Part shown: in pieces, positions 7,701 to 15,579 of the stretch
Position numbering within the stretch: position 1 is the stretch's first letter
Layout: every line of letters begins with the position of its first letter
Assembly: GCA_964626385.1 (NCBI GenBank)
Contig: CAZVEO010000033.1
Span: 1 to 22,968 of the forward strand
Reading direction: 5' to 3'
DNA from: Scybalousia_A sp964626385
Lineage (GTDB): Bacteria > Bacteroidota > Bacteroidia > Bacteroidales > P3
Length of the DNA: 22,968 bases
Notes under the pieces: model-generated
Databases searched by the model: none
Told to the model about the DNA's origin: nothing
Seen by the model: the letters and a program-made list of their open reading frames with translations, nothing else
Translations under genes and position numbers: made by a program

Positions 7701-8764
7701 AAAAAACAAGATTCATTATTATTTTAGCATCATTGTTACTTTGTTTCACCTCTTGTTTTAAGGATGAAAAAAGCGAAGAAGTAAAACCACCTTATAACAA
7801 CAATGATAAAGGCTTATATGTGCTTTGTGAGGGTACTGGAGCAGATAACAATTCGGCTCTTTCCTATTACAATATTACGGATAGCTCTTCAATAGTGGAC
7901 TATTTTAAAGAAGGTTTGGGAAAAAACGCCAATGATATGATAAAAGTTGGTGAAGAGTTGTATATTGCAGTAACGGAAAGTGCTTGTGTTTGGGTTTTGG
8001 ACAAAAACACGGGTAGCAGAATAGCAAGAATAGAAATAACGGATGAGGCTGGCAACAATAGAAAACCAAGACGCTTAACCTATTATGATGGTTTTGTTTA
8101 TGTTTCTTGCTGGGATGCTAATGTGGTAAAAATATCAAAAAATACTCATACAATAGAGGCTGTTTGTTCTACACAAGGACGTTATCCTGAAGGTATTGCT
8201 GTGGCAAATAATAAAATTTATGTAGCCAATTCGGGAGGAATGGACTGGCCTAATTATGACAAAACAGTATCGGTTATTGATGTAAATACATTTACCTTTG
8301 AAAAGAAAATTGAAGTAGCCGAAAACCCCCAAACTCTTAAAGCACACAAAAATAAAATCTATGTTCTTTCCACTGGCAACTATATGGTAACGCCTACATT
8401 GACAGTAATAAGCAATGAAGAAAAAGAAAATGAAATAAATTTGAATATTGCTGATTTTGATTTTTGGGAAGATAGGATGTACTTTTTCTATACCTCTCCC
8501 TATGCCGATCCAAAGACAAATAAGGACTTTAATCTATCCTACCTTGATATAAACAGTTTGACTGCTTCCGCTCAATTGCTTAAACAACAAACTTTGGAGG
8601 GTATGGTTATGCCTTATCATATTACTATAATAGACAATAATATATATATAAGCGATGCCAAGAACTTTACTTCTTCGGGTGAAGTCTTTGCTTTGGATTT
8701 GAAAGGCAATATGCAATACAAATTCCCTACGCTTATAAACCCAAGCCGAGTAGTACAAAAATAG
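7697..8764 (+). CDS. YncE/DUF5074-like beta-propeller surface lipoprotein, BtuG-like
   Basis: This 355-residue protein has a lipoprotein signal peptide with Cys20 in CFTSC. It is followed by FKDE, which fits the K-(D/E)2 lipoprotein export signal that sends Bacteroidota lipoproteins to the cell surface. The mature part is a run of propeller-like repeats: IKVGEELYIAV, LTYYDGFVYVSC, IAVANNKIYVANSGG, LKAHKNKIYVLSTG, ITIIDNNIYISD. This is the pattern of DUF5074/YncE proteins. In Bacteroides, BtuG of this architecture binds vitamin B12 at the surface and hands it to the BtuB encoded beside it. The ATGA overlap with the receptor gene implies translational coupling and a joint role as a lid or binding partner. 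The ligand is not readable from sequence. Confidence 0.8.
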   Translation: MKKTRFIIILASLLLCFTSCFKDEKSEEVKPPYNNNDKGLYVLCEGTGADNNSALSYYNITDSSSIVDYFKEGLGKNANDMIKVGEELYIAVTESACVWVLDKNTGSRIARIEITDEAGNNRKPRRLTYYDGFVYVSCWDANVVKISKNTHTIEAVCSTQGRYPEGIAVANNKIYVANSGGMDWPNYDKTVSVIDVNTFTFEKKIEVAENPQTLKAHKNKIYVLSTGNYMVTPTLTVISNEEKENEINLNIADFDFWEDRMYFFYTSPYADPKTNKDFNLSYLDINSLTASAQLLKQQTLEGMVMPYHITIIDNNIYISDAKNFTSSGEVFALDLKGNMQYKFPTLINPSRVVQK

Positions 8765-8798
8765 AAACATATTTTATCAACTTTAAGTAGAAAAATAA

Positions 8799-8828
8799 TT
8801 TGCCTTACCTTTTTTTTGAGTACCTTTG
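8799..8828 (+). promoter_or_regulatory. Promoter of the MBL-nitroreductase-aroC-lpxH run
   Basis: The -33 element TTTG (8799-8802) and the -7 element TACCTTTG (8821-8828) are 18 bases apart, close to the Bacteroides consensus. The -7 box overlaps a TTG at 8826 that opens a longer reading frame. This supports the downstream ATG at 8856 as the true start. Confidence 0.75.
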
Positions 8829-8855
8829 CAAAAAAGAAAAAGAGTAAAAATTTAT

Positions 8856-9503
8856 ATGATAAAGACTTTTGTTTTTAATCACTTTGCTGAAAACACATAC
8901 GTAGTTTTTGATAAAGAAAAAGATTGTGTGATAATAGATGCAGGCAATAAATCAGAGTCGGAAACTTTTGAATTGGCAGAATTTGTAGAATATAATAATC
9001 TTTCTGTTAAGGGCATATTATTGACGCACCCTCATATAGACCATTTTGCTGGAGTAGAGGCTTTGTGTAAAAAATACTCAGTACCTTTATATTTGCATAG
9101 AGACGGTGAAAAGATAATGGAAGGTATGGCTTTGTCTTCTGATGCAATGGGCTTTGCTTCAACAAATATAGGTGAGGTAAAAAAACATTATTTGGAATAT
9201 AATTCAACAATAGAATTTGGAGGTTTGAGTTTCAAAATATTAGATGTTTCTGGCCATGCACCCGGTAGTATTGCTTATTATTACAAAGAAGAAAATGCAG
9301 TCTTTGTTGGTGATGCTTTATTTTTTGAATCTATTGGAAGAACCGACCTTATAGGTGGAAATTTAGATTTATTGATAAACAATATTAGAAAAAATTTGTT
9401 TTCTTTACCACCTGACACGATAGTTTATTGCGGACATGGTCATCAAACAGATATAGATTATGAAGCAGCAAACAACCCTTATATAAATGGATTGGATATC
9501 TAA
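8856..9503 (+). CDS. Metallo-beta-lactamase-fold hydrolase (glyoxalase II-like)
   Basis: The 215-residue protein has the metal-binding pattern of the MBL hydrolase superfamily: THPHIDH with His58, His60, Asp62 and His63, then His134 in SGHAPGS, Asp153 in VGDALF and His194 in GHG. GRTDL after the Asp motif is typical of the small glyoxalase II-like (YcbL/GloB-type) enzymes, which hydrolyse thioesters such as S-lactoylglutathione. The true substrate is unknown. The reading frame is open 10 codons further up to a TTG, but that start falls inside the -7 promoter box, and the protein start MIKTFVFN is the family's usual N-terminus. It heads a closely spaced run of five genes. Confidence 0.9.
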   Translation: MIKTFVFNHFAENTYVVFDKEKDCVIIDAGNKSESETFELAEFVEYNNLSVKGILLTHPHIDHFAGVEALCKKYSVPLYLHRDGEKIMEGMALSSDAMGFASTNIGEVKKHYLEYNSTIEFGGLSFKILDVSGHAPGSIAYYYKEENAVFVGDALFFESIGRTDLIGGNLDLLINNIRKNLFSLPPDTIVYCGHGHQTDIDYEAANNPYINGLDI

Positions 9504-9518
9504 AAAATATAAAAATAA

Positions 9519-10256
9519 ATGAAACCTATAGAAAGAAGAACGATAAGGCAATATACTTCAGAGCCTATTAGTGAAAAAACACTTAATTATATTTTGTCCT
9601 GCGGTCAAAGAGCTTCTAATTGTGGCAATATGCAGTTATATAGCATCATAGTTACTCAAAGCAAAGAGGGAAAAAGCAAACTTGCTCCATTGCATTTTAA
9701 TCAACCTATGGTGGAGGAAAGTGCTGTTGTTTTGACTGTATGCGTGGATGTTAATCGTTTTAACAAGTGGTGTGAAATAAATAATGCTCCAAAGAGTTTG
9801 AATAATTTTCTTTTCTTTAATGTAGCAACAATAGATGCCACTATTTGCACTCAAGCAATGGCACAAGCAGCAGAAGAAAAATGTTTGGGTGTTTGCTATT
9901 TGGGAACGGTAAATTATATGGTTAAGGAAATTGCAGAGGCTTTGGAATTACCAGATGGTGTTGTGCCTGTTACTTGTCTTACAATTGGCTATCCGAAGCA
10001 AGTACCTCCTATGACAGAGCGTTTATCTCTTGCCTCTGTTGTTCATTATGAGCAGTATAAGGATTATACCCCTGCTAATATAAAGGCAATGTATGAGGAC
10101 ATAGAAACCAACCCTGCAAACAAAGATTTCGTAAAGGAAAATGAATTGGACAATTTGGCCCAAGTATTTACTCAAGTACGTTATCCAAAGCAAATGAATG
10201 AAGATTTTTCACAAAAATATGAAAGCTATCTTAAAGAGCATTTCTTTGGAAAGTAG
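9519..10256 (+). CDS. Nitroreductase-family FMN oxidoreductase (NfsA/FRP-like)
   Basis: The 245-residue protein has the N-terminal FMN-binding signature of nitroreductases, RRTIRQYTSEPISEKTL at 6-22, followed by CGQRASNCGNMQLYSI around 29-44. Further down are the Gly-rich CLGVCYLGTV segment and VTCLTIGYP near 150. The C-terminal region after YEQYKDYT matches the extra helices of the NfsA/FRP group of NAD(P)H-dependent flavin or quinone reductases. It is cytoplasmic; the physiological substrate is unknown. The gene starts 15 bases after the MBL gene and ends 16 bases before the aroC homolog, so it is very likely in the same operon. Confidence 0.9.
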   Translation: MKPIERRTIRQYTSEPISEKTLNYILSCGQRASNCGNMQLYSIIVTQSKEGKSKLAPLHFNQPMVEESAVVLTVCVDVNRFNKWCEINNAPKSLNNFLFFNVATIDATICTQAMAQAAEEKCLGVCYLGTVNYMVKEIAEALELPDGVVPVTCLTIGYPKQVPPMTERLSLASVVHYEQYKDYTPANIKAMYEDIETNPANKDFVKENELDNLAQVFTQVRYPKQMNEDFSQKYESYLKEHFFGK

Positions 10257-10272
10257 ATAAATGTAATAGCAA

Positions 10273-11265
10273 ATGTTTTCTTCTAACGAAATAGGTACAA
10301 TATTAAAATTCTCCATATTTGGAGGCTCACATCAAAAACACATAGGAGGAAGTTTAAGAGGGTTTCCTAAGGGAGTGGCTTTTGAGGAAAATTTTCTTAA
10401 AAACGAAATAGACAGAAGACGACCACTGATATACGGCACTCCGAGACAAGAAAAAGATGAAGTAAGATTTTCAGCGCCTATGAAAGATGGAGAAATTATT
10501 TGTGAGAATTTTGATTTTTACATAGAGAATAAGAATATAAACACGCAATCTTATAATGAGGCAAGAGGTAAGTTTAGACCCTCTCATGCAGATTATGTTT
10601 ATTACAAAAAATATTCTTGCTTAGATATACAATTCCGAGATGATGCTTCGGGGAGAATAACTTTGCCAATGGTAGTTGCAGGTGCGTTGTGCAAAATGTT
10701 TTTAAAAAAATATAATATTTCTATAGCAGCAGAGGTTGAAAGTACGGGAAAAAAAGAACTTTTGCAACAGGGCGATACCATAGGAGGAAAAATAGTATGT
10801 AGAGTAAAAAATATGATTTTAGGAGTAGGTGAGCCGATTTTTTATAAATTACAGAGTAAACTTGCTTTTGCAATGATGTCTATACCTTCTGCTATAAGTT
10901 TTGAAATTGGCGATGGCGAGAAAAGAGCTTTTTTGTCGGGTAGCGAAGACTTGGACAATTGGACAGATGACAATAAGGAAAATGCTCCATATTTTAAAAC
11001 ACTTACAAATCATTGTGGTGGCATAAATGCAGGAATAAGCAATGGTAATGATGTAGTGTTTCATGTTGGTTTTCATCCCGTGCATACATTAGAAAAAAGT
11101 ATAAAACTTATAGATATTAAAGGTAACGTTGAAAATAAAGTTTTTGGAGGTAGGCACGATAAAGCACATATTTTTCGTTTGCCTGTAGTAGTAGAGGCTA
11201 TGTGTGCTATGGTTTTGACAGATTTGATACTAATGAAAGAATTTTGTAAAAAACAAATATTATGA
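10273..11265 (+). CDS. aroC: Divergent chorismate synthase homolog
   Basis: The 330-residue protein aligns by eye along the whole chorismate synthase family, the enzyme that converts EPSP to chorismate with reduced FMN. The three family signatures are present but altered. The first reads FGGSHQKHIGG where GESHG is usual, keeping the catalytic His20. The second reads DDASGRITLPMVVAGA. The third reads GRHDKAHIFRLPVVVEAM where RHDPC is usual. RPSHADY keeps the second conserved His, and NHCGGINAGISNG matches the conserved Gly-rich loop. The protein is about 20-30 residues shorter than typical AroC. It sits between a nitroreductase and a DUF4369-like gene, with no other shikimate gene. It may be the true AroC of this lineage or a specialised paralog. 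Confidence 0.8.
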   Translation: MFSSNEIGTILKFSIFGGSHQKHIGGSLRGFPKGVAFEENFLKNEIDRRRPLIYGTPRQEKDEVRFSAPMKDGEIICENFDFYIENKNINTQSYNEARGKFRPSHADYVYYKKYSCLDIQFRDDASGRITLPMVVAGALCKMFLKKYNISIAAEVESTGKKELLQQGDTIGGKIVCRVKNMILGVGEPIFYKLQSKLAFAMMSIPSAISFEIGDGEKRAFLSGSEDLDNWTDDNKENAPYFKTLTNHCGGINAGISNGNDVVFHVGFHPVHTLEKSIKLIDIKGNVENKVFGGRHDKAHIFRLPVVVEAMCAMVLTDLILMKEFCKKQIL

Positions 11266-12011
11266 GTAAAACGGAAAAAGCAGTTGGGTTTTCATTAGTC
11301 TTTTTGGTTTTGGCAATAATTATTGTGGTATTTTTTACTTGCGACAATAAAGATACCTACACAATAAAGGGTAGATTAAAAGGAGGTGAAAACAAATTTT
11401 TGGTTCTAATGGATTTGAAAGGAGATACACCTACTCTTGTAGATACTATTTTTTTGTCTTCCAAAGGAAAGTTCTCAAAAAAAGAGATTTTGAAAGAGAA
11501 ATCACTTTTTATTCTTCAAGTAGATGGGAATAACTATATTACTATAAATCCAAACAAAAAAGATAAGATAATAATAGAAGGTGAGTATGAAAATTTTGCT
11601 TCTAACTATAAAATAAAAGGCTCAAAAGACAGTGAAAATCTACAACTCTTGGCTCAAAGGAGGATAAAGTTTAATGAAGATTTCATTGCATTTCAAAAAC
11701 AATATAATCAAGCCTCTGGCGATGAGAAGCGATTTCTTTTTAGAGAGTATTCTTTGCGTTCAAAACAAGCCTTTGAAAAAGAAAAACATTTTTTAACTCA
11801 ATATATTAAAGACAATGTAGGAGAACTTTCTACCATCATTGCTCTTTATACAGAATTATTGGGACAGCCTATTTTTTCTATAGAAAAAGACGAAGCAATT
11901 TATAGTCAAGTACTCTCAGGTTTGGAAAATACTTTGCCAAACAACCCGAATACTTTGAAAATAAAAACTTTCTTAAATAATTACAGACAGAGCAATCAAA
12001 TTGCAAAATAG
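11262..12011 (+). CDS. DUF4369-like membrane-anchored protein
   Basis: The 249-residue protein has one N-terminal hydrophobic segment (about 8-25) ending FFTC with Cys27, which could be a lipoprotein signal of non-standard type or a plain membrane anchor. The following sequence, YTIKGRLKGGENKFLVLMDL and LVDTIFLSSKGKFSKK, is the beta-rich DUF4369 pattern normally found in front of a TlpA/AhpC thioredoxin domain. Here no CxxC thioredoxin domain follows. Instead there is a charged, probably helical region (about 120-245). The start overlaps the aroC homolog stop by 4 bases (ATGA), so the two are coupled. The function is unknown. Confidence 0.7.
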   Translation: MSKTEKAVGFSLVFLVLAIIIVVFFTCDNKDTYTIKGRLKGGENKFLVLMDLKGDTPTLVDTIFLSSKGKFSKKEILKEKSLFILQVDGNNYITINPNKKDKIIIEGEYENFASNYKIKGSKDSENLQLLAQRRIKFNEDFIAFQKQYNQASGDEKRFLFREYSLRSKQAFEKEKHFLTQYIKDNVGELSTIIALYTELLGQPIFSIEKDEAIYSQVLSGLENTLPNNPNTLKIKTFLNNYRQSNQIAK

Positions 12012-12016
12012 TTACC

Positions 12017-12769
12017 ATGCAAGAAAGAAAAAATATATATTTTATTTCTGATTTACATTTGGGGGTAGATGGCGAGGATTCTTCTAAAGAGAGGGAGAAA
12101 AAAGCAGTGGAATTTTTGCAAAGTATAGAAGAAGATGCCTTACAAATTTTTCTTTTGGGCGATATATTTGATTTTTGGTTTGAGTATAAGAAAGTGATAC
12201 CCAAAGGTTTTGTTAGATTTTTTGGACAATTGGCAAAAATGACAGATAAGGGTATAAAGATTGATTTTTTTTGTGGTAATCACGATTTGTGGCAGAGAGA
12301 TTATTTTACAAAGGAAATGAACATAACTTTGCATAGAGAAAAAATCAAAGAGTTTGTTTTTGATAACAAAACTTTTTTGCTTGGACACGGTGATAGACTT
12401 GACAAAAAGGAATATACCTATCTTTTTGTTCGTAACTTTGTTTTTGCAAATCCCATATGTATTGCTATTTTTTCTACTCTGCCTTCGAGTTTTGGACTTT
12501 GGCTAGCAAAACTTTGGAGTAAAACAAGTAGACATTCTCATTCTAAAACAGATTTAAAAAGTTTGGGCAAACAAGAAAGCATTTACAAATTCTGCAAACA
12601 ATATCTAAAAACAAAAGACATTAATTATTTTATTTTTGGACATAGACATATAATTCAGAAAGAACAAGTTGGAGAAAATTCTTGGTATATCAACACAGGC
12701 ACTTGGCTAAAAGAGGTTTGCTATGCCAAATGGAACGGCAAAGAACTTACTCTACACCCACACCTATAG
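12017..12769 (+). CDS. lpxH: UDP-2,3-diacylglucosamine diphosphatase LpxH family
   Basis: The 250-residue metallophosphoesterase has the full dimetal motif set: DLHLG (12-16), GDIFDFW (48-54), GNHD (87-90), HGDR (124-127) and GHRH (208-211). LpxH cleaves UDP-2,3-diacylglucosamine to lipid X in lipid A synthesis at the inner membrane, and GDIFDFWFEY with the insert between HGD and GHRH fits the Bacteroidota LpxH group. The gene follows the DUF4369-like gene after 5 bases and ends the operon. Its last codons (LTLHPHL) run into the intergenic hairpin repeat, so the C-terminus may have been remodelled by the repeat. Other metallophosphoesterase roles cannot be excluded. Confidence 0.88.
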   Translation: MQERKNIYFISDLHLGVDGEDSSKEREKKAVEFLQSIEEDALQIFLLGDIFDFWFEYKKVIPKGFVRFFGQLAKMTDKGIKIDFFCGNHDLWQRDYFTKEMNITLHREKIKEFVFDNKTFLLGHGDRLDKKEYTYLFVRNFVFANPICIAIFSTLPSSFGLWLAKLWSKTSRHSHSKTDLKSLGKQESIYKFCKQYLKTKDINYFIFGHRHIIQKEQVGENSWYINTGTWLKEVCYAKWNGKELTLHPHL

Positions 12770-12781
12770 GGTGACTTATAA

Positions 12782-12817
12782 GGTCACAGGCACAGCCTGT
12801 TTTATAAGGGTAGAGCC
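12782..12817 (-). repeat. Hairpin-family module, minus orientation; candidate lpxH terminator
   Basis: On the minus strand it reads GGCTCTACCCTTATAAAACA and continues GGCTGTGCCTGTGACC, nearly identical to 176-211. On the plus strand the core ACAGGC-aca-GCCTGT (12786-12800) is a 6-bp hairpin followed by TTTATAA. It could therefore stop transcription of lpxH, although the T run is short. Confidence 0.75.
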
Positions 12818-12837
12818 GTTAAAAATAATCTATCATA

Positions 12838-12858
12838 CGCTTTGCGTCTATGCTAACC
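12838..12858 (-). repeat. 21-bp exact dispersed repeat, copy 2
   Basis: This is the exact reverse complement of 135-155. It leads straight into the decamer array at 12855. Confidence 0.85.
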
Positions 12859-12904
12859 CATAACAACTTATGCTAACCTATAACAACCTACAATAACTCA
12901 CAAC
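12855..12904 (+). repeat. 10-bp-period tandem array (5 units)
   Basis: The units are AACCCATAAC / AACTTATGCT / AACCTATAAC / AACCTACAAT / AACTCACAAC. This is the longest and cleanest of the decamer arrays. It lies between the convergent lpxH and T9SS-cargo genes. Confidence 0.8.
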
Positions 12905-12919
12905 AATATAATTCTCAAT

Positions 12920-14002
12920 TTATTGTCTTATTATTTTGAGGGTGGTTTGGTTTTGGGAGGTTTGGACTTTAAGTAGATAGGAGCCTTGAGGGTAGTAATG
13001 CAAATCTATTTTGTAATTATAGGCTTTTACTTCTTTTTCTTGTAAAAGTTTGCCACTCTCATCGTATAAAAATATTCTCTCTATTCTATAACCACTATTT
13101 ATATTTACTTCATTTTCCGTAGGATTTGGAAAAACTCTAACAGATTCTAAATTATTTATATTTTCTAAATTAGAAACAATAGTATCACTACCACTTGTTG
13201 TATCTGCAAGAATAGGAAATAAATACAACATAGTAATAGTATCACCTAATAGATTTTGACCACCAGGTAGAGATTCACTACCTAAATTTCTCCATATTCT
13301 TGGAGTGTTATCAATTTTACCATAATCAAAGTCGGTTGCCAATGGATACAACTCAGTGCACGGCGAACATAAGGTTGTACCTATTACAACACCCTCAACT
13401 CCGACACTAATACCAGACGATGAATTAAAAGGACATTCTGCTCTTAATGTGTCTGGAGTGTGATATACCACATAAAATTTGCCTGATATAGTTAGAGGTT
13501 CATCAAAAAATGCTTCTGTATAACGTGGAGTTTCTAGTTGATACCTTTTTAATGTGCCTGTAACATCCACAGAACGTAGTATATTGGTAAAAGTAGAGTC
13601 CCATATCTCAAAATACCATCTATAACAATTATACGCTTCAGTCATTGTATTGTCAAAAAAATGAAATACATAGCCAGATACACCAGCAATAGTTATGGGG
13701 GTATCTACTATATATGGTTGAGCAAAATCAGTCATAATATTATACGGTCGCATATTTACTCTTATAGGGGGCATAGTACCATTATTGGTGGCACACACCT
13801 CTTCCATAAGACCGCTATTGTCATAATTATATCCAATAACATCTAAATTTATTCCTTCTCTGCGACAATAGTTAAATAAATATCTATCCTCATATTGTCG
13901 CATATTTACACTATCCTCATCACAATAAACAGATAGAAAACATTGTGATTTTACACTCAATATTGTGCATAACATTGCACATAAAAAAATAATCTTTTTC
14001 AT
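12920..14002 (-). CDS. Secreted protein with T9SS C-terminal sorting domain
   Basis: The 360-residue protein begins with a signal peptide (MKKIIFLCAM through VKSQ). Its last 75 or so residues are a type A T9SS sorting domain: SVRVFPNPTENEVNI, then IERIFLYDESGKLL, then PQGSYLLKVQTSQ and a basic end, IIRQ. It should therefore cross the outer membrane by type IX secretion and be released or anchored at the surface. The middle, about 240 residues, is beta-rich with several Cys (NCYRWYFEIWD, TLCSPC) and I do not recognise a domain. It follows another exported protein by 38 bases on the same strand. The T9SS sorting call is firm; the function of the passenger is unknown. Confidence 0.9.
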   Translation of the reverse strand: MKKIIFLCAMLCTILSVKSQCFLSVYCDEDSVNMRQYEDRYLFNYCRREGINLDVIGYNYDNSGLMEEVCATNNGTMPPIRVNMRPYNIMTDFAQPYIVDTPITIAGVSGYVFHFFDNTMTEAYNCYRWYFEIWDSTFTNILRSVDVTGTLKRYQLETPRYTEAFFDEPLTISGKFYVVYHTPDTLRAECPFNSSSGISVGVEGVVIGTTLCSPCTELYPLATDFDYGKIDNTPRIWRNLGSESLPGGQNLLGDTITMLYLFPILADTTSGSDTIVSNLENINNLESVRVFPNPTENEVNINSGYRIERIFLYDESGKLLQEKEVKAYNYKIDLHYYPQGSYLLKVQTSQNQTTLKIIRQ

Positions 14003-14040
14003 ATCTTTATATTATTTTAAAATATTTATAATTATTAATA

Positions 14041-15435
14041 CTAATCGGAGCAAATTTTTATATACATATCTGAGTATGAAGAAATAGTAGATAAGGAAAC
14101 GTTTTTGGCCCGCGTAGTAGGAGTATACATTACACCCCCTATTTGTTGCGTATTGTCAAATCTAACTATTGTTGTGTATTTTTTATAACAATACCATCCC
14201 AAAACATCACTTTTTCTATCAAACCAATACAATTCATTATTAGTTGACCATCTGCCGCCAACAATATAAAAACATCTATCGTATTTTGTAATACTATTTA
14301 AGACATCTTCTCTGTTTGTATTACCACTTGGTAGTAGCATTTCTGAATTGTAATTACTAGTATTCCAGACCTCTATCTTATGTATAAAGTCTGTGTACGC
14401 CCAATCATTTGATGGTACAGTTGAAAAAGTATTTCCAAATTGCCCATTTACTATAAGGTGCATTGTACTATCATAAGGCATATACGCCATATCTTTTACA
14501 TATGGTTTACCACAATTTGGAATTACTTGCGTTGAGTACAAAGAAAGGCTATCTAAATTTATATTAAACAATGCTATAGGATAAGAACTTGAACCAAAAT
14601 GAGGAGATTTTACTTGGTCTATACATGTGGCAACCATTACATTAGGACTTTTTTCTATCCATTCTATAAGATAACTTGGCTCGTTTGCCTCCGGCAATCT
14701 TCCAAATATATCTCCTGTTGCTATGCCATTGTTATCAAATCTAAACATTCTATTTCTACGATTAGGAATATTTGTTTTATCATGCACAGTTATTCCGAAA
14801 TCCATATAAGGAGTAAAAGGTAAAGAAGAAACTACTGCTATATATTTATCTGTCTGAGTAAGATTTTGAAGCTTAAAAGAAGTATTATAAACATCATACG
14901 TACTTGTATTACTCCATACGTTATAATCTATAAAACTATACATTTGATTATTTGTATTGTATCCTAAAGCCACTACTTTTGGTGCCCCATTATTAGAAGT
15001 CTTAAATACTTCCAAATTATAGACAACAGTAATTGGATTTAGTAAGCTATAATAGAATATCCCGGAGTTAAAAATATATTCTAATCTTATCCAAGCAATA
15101 AAACCAATACCACCAAATCTTCCACAAAAATATACAGAATCATTAAAGATTTTAAAATCATAAATTTCGAAGTTGACATTGATTGGATGACCTATTTCAA
15201 TATAGTTAGTATCCTTTTTTGTCTTAATAAAAGTACTATAATTAGAGTTTATATCTCTTGATAATGTAAGTATAGACCTATCATCTATGTTTTCTACTTT
15301 TACAAACTCTCCTAAAGTTTCAATACTTTGGGTTAACCTTTCTGAACTTGTGTTGATTCCTTGCATTTGCGCATAACTTACAGTGATCGCAAATAATAAG
15401 ATGAAGAAAATCAACAAATAATAATTCTTTTTCAT
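14041..15435 (-). CDS. Exported protein of unknown function
   Basis: The 464-residue protein starts with a signal peptide ending SYAQ, so it reaches the periplasm or beyond. The mature sequence is rich in Tyr, Asn and Ser and in alternating short hydrophobic strands, for example FKIFNDSVYFCGRFGG, PKVVALGYNTNN and KYDRCFYIVGGRW. These resemble blades of a beta-propeller, but no named family is recognised. It ends at MYIKICSD without a T9SS sorting domain. It is the first gene of a two-gene unit with the T9SS cargo protein, behind a good promoter at 15478-15508. Possible roles include an outer-surface or periplasmic partner of that protein; this is inference only. Confidence 0.8.
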   Translation of the reverse strand: MKKNYYLLIFFILLFAITVSYAQMQGINTSSERLTQSIETLGEFVKVENIDDRSILTLSRDINSNYSTFIKTKKDTNYIEIGHPINVNFEIYDFKIFNDSVYFCGRFGGIGFIAWIRLEYIFNSGIFYYSLLNPITVVYNLEVFKTSNNGAPKVVALGYNTNNQMYSFIDYNVWSNTSTYDVYNTSFKLQNLTQTDKYIAVVSSLPFTPYMDFGITVHDKTNIPNRRNRMFRFDNNGIATGDIFGRLPEANEPSYLIEWIEKSPNVMVATCIDQVKSPHFGSSSYPIALFNINLDSLSLYSTQVIPNCGKPYVKDMAYMPYDSTMHLIVNGQFGNTFSTVPSNDWAYTDFIHKIEVWNTSNYNSEMLLPSGNTNREDVLNSITKYDRCFYIVGGRWSTNNELYWFDRKSDVLGWYCYKKYTTIVRFDNTQQIGGVMYTPTTRAKNVSLSTISSYSDMYIKICSD

Positions 15436-15477
15436 AATTGAATTTATTTTAAATAAATATTAAGTTTTACATTGCCA

Positions 15478-15508
15478 CAAAGGTATAAAATATTTTAAAA
15501 CCAACCAA
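15478..15508 (-). promoter_or_regulatory. Promoter of the two exported-protein genes
   Basis: On the minus strand, TTGG (15505-15508) is followed after 19 bases by TACCTTTG (15478-15485). Both elements and the spacing fit the Bacteroidota consensus. The start codon at 15435 lies 42 bases downstream of the -7 box. Confidence 0.75.
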
Positions 15509-15579
15509 GAAAAAAGACATTTTTTGTAGGCTTAGTCTTTTTTTTTAAGAATATATAGCTGTTTATTATTGATAAATTA

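Noticed and set aside
8826..8855. N-terminal extension of the MBL-fold protein from a TTG start
   Set aside because: The TTG lies within the -7 promoter box and the added residues do not match the family; the ATG at 8856 gives the usual N-terminus.
12838..12904. CRISPR-like repeat array
   Set aside because: The units are 10 bp, contiguous without spacers and degenerate, and no cas gene is present.
13661..13846. Plus-strand small frames opposite the secreted-protein genes, and similar frames opposite the rnf genes
   Set aside because: They are antisense to well-supported genes with signal peptides or family motifs and have no promoter or ribosome-binding site of their own.
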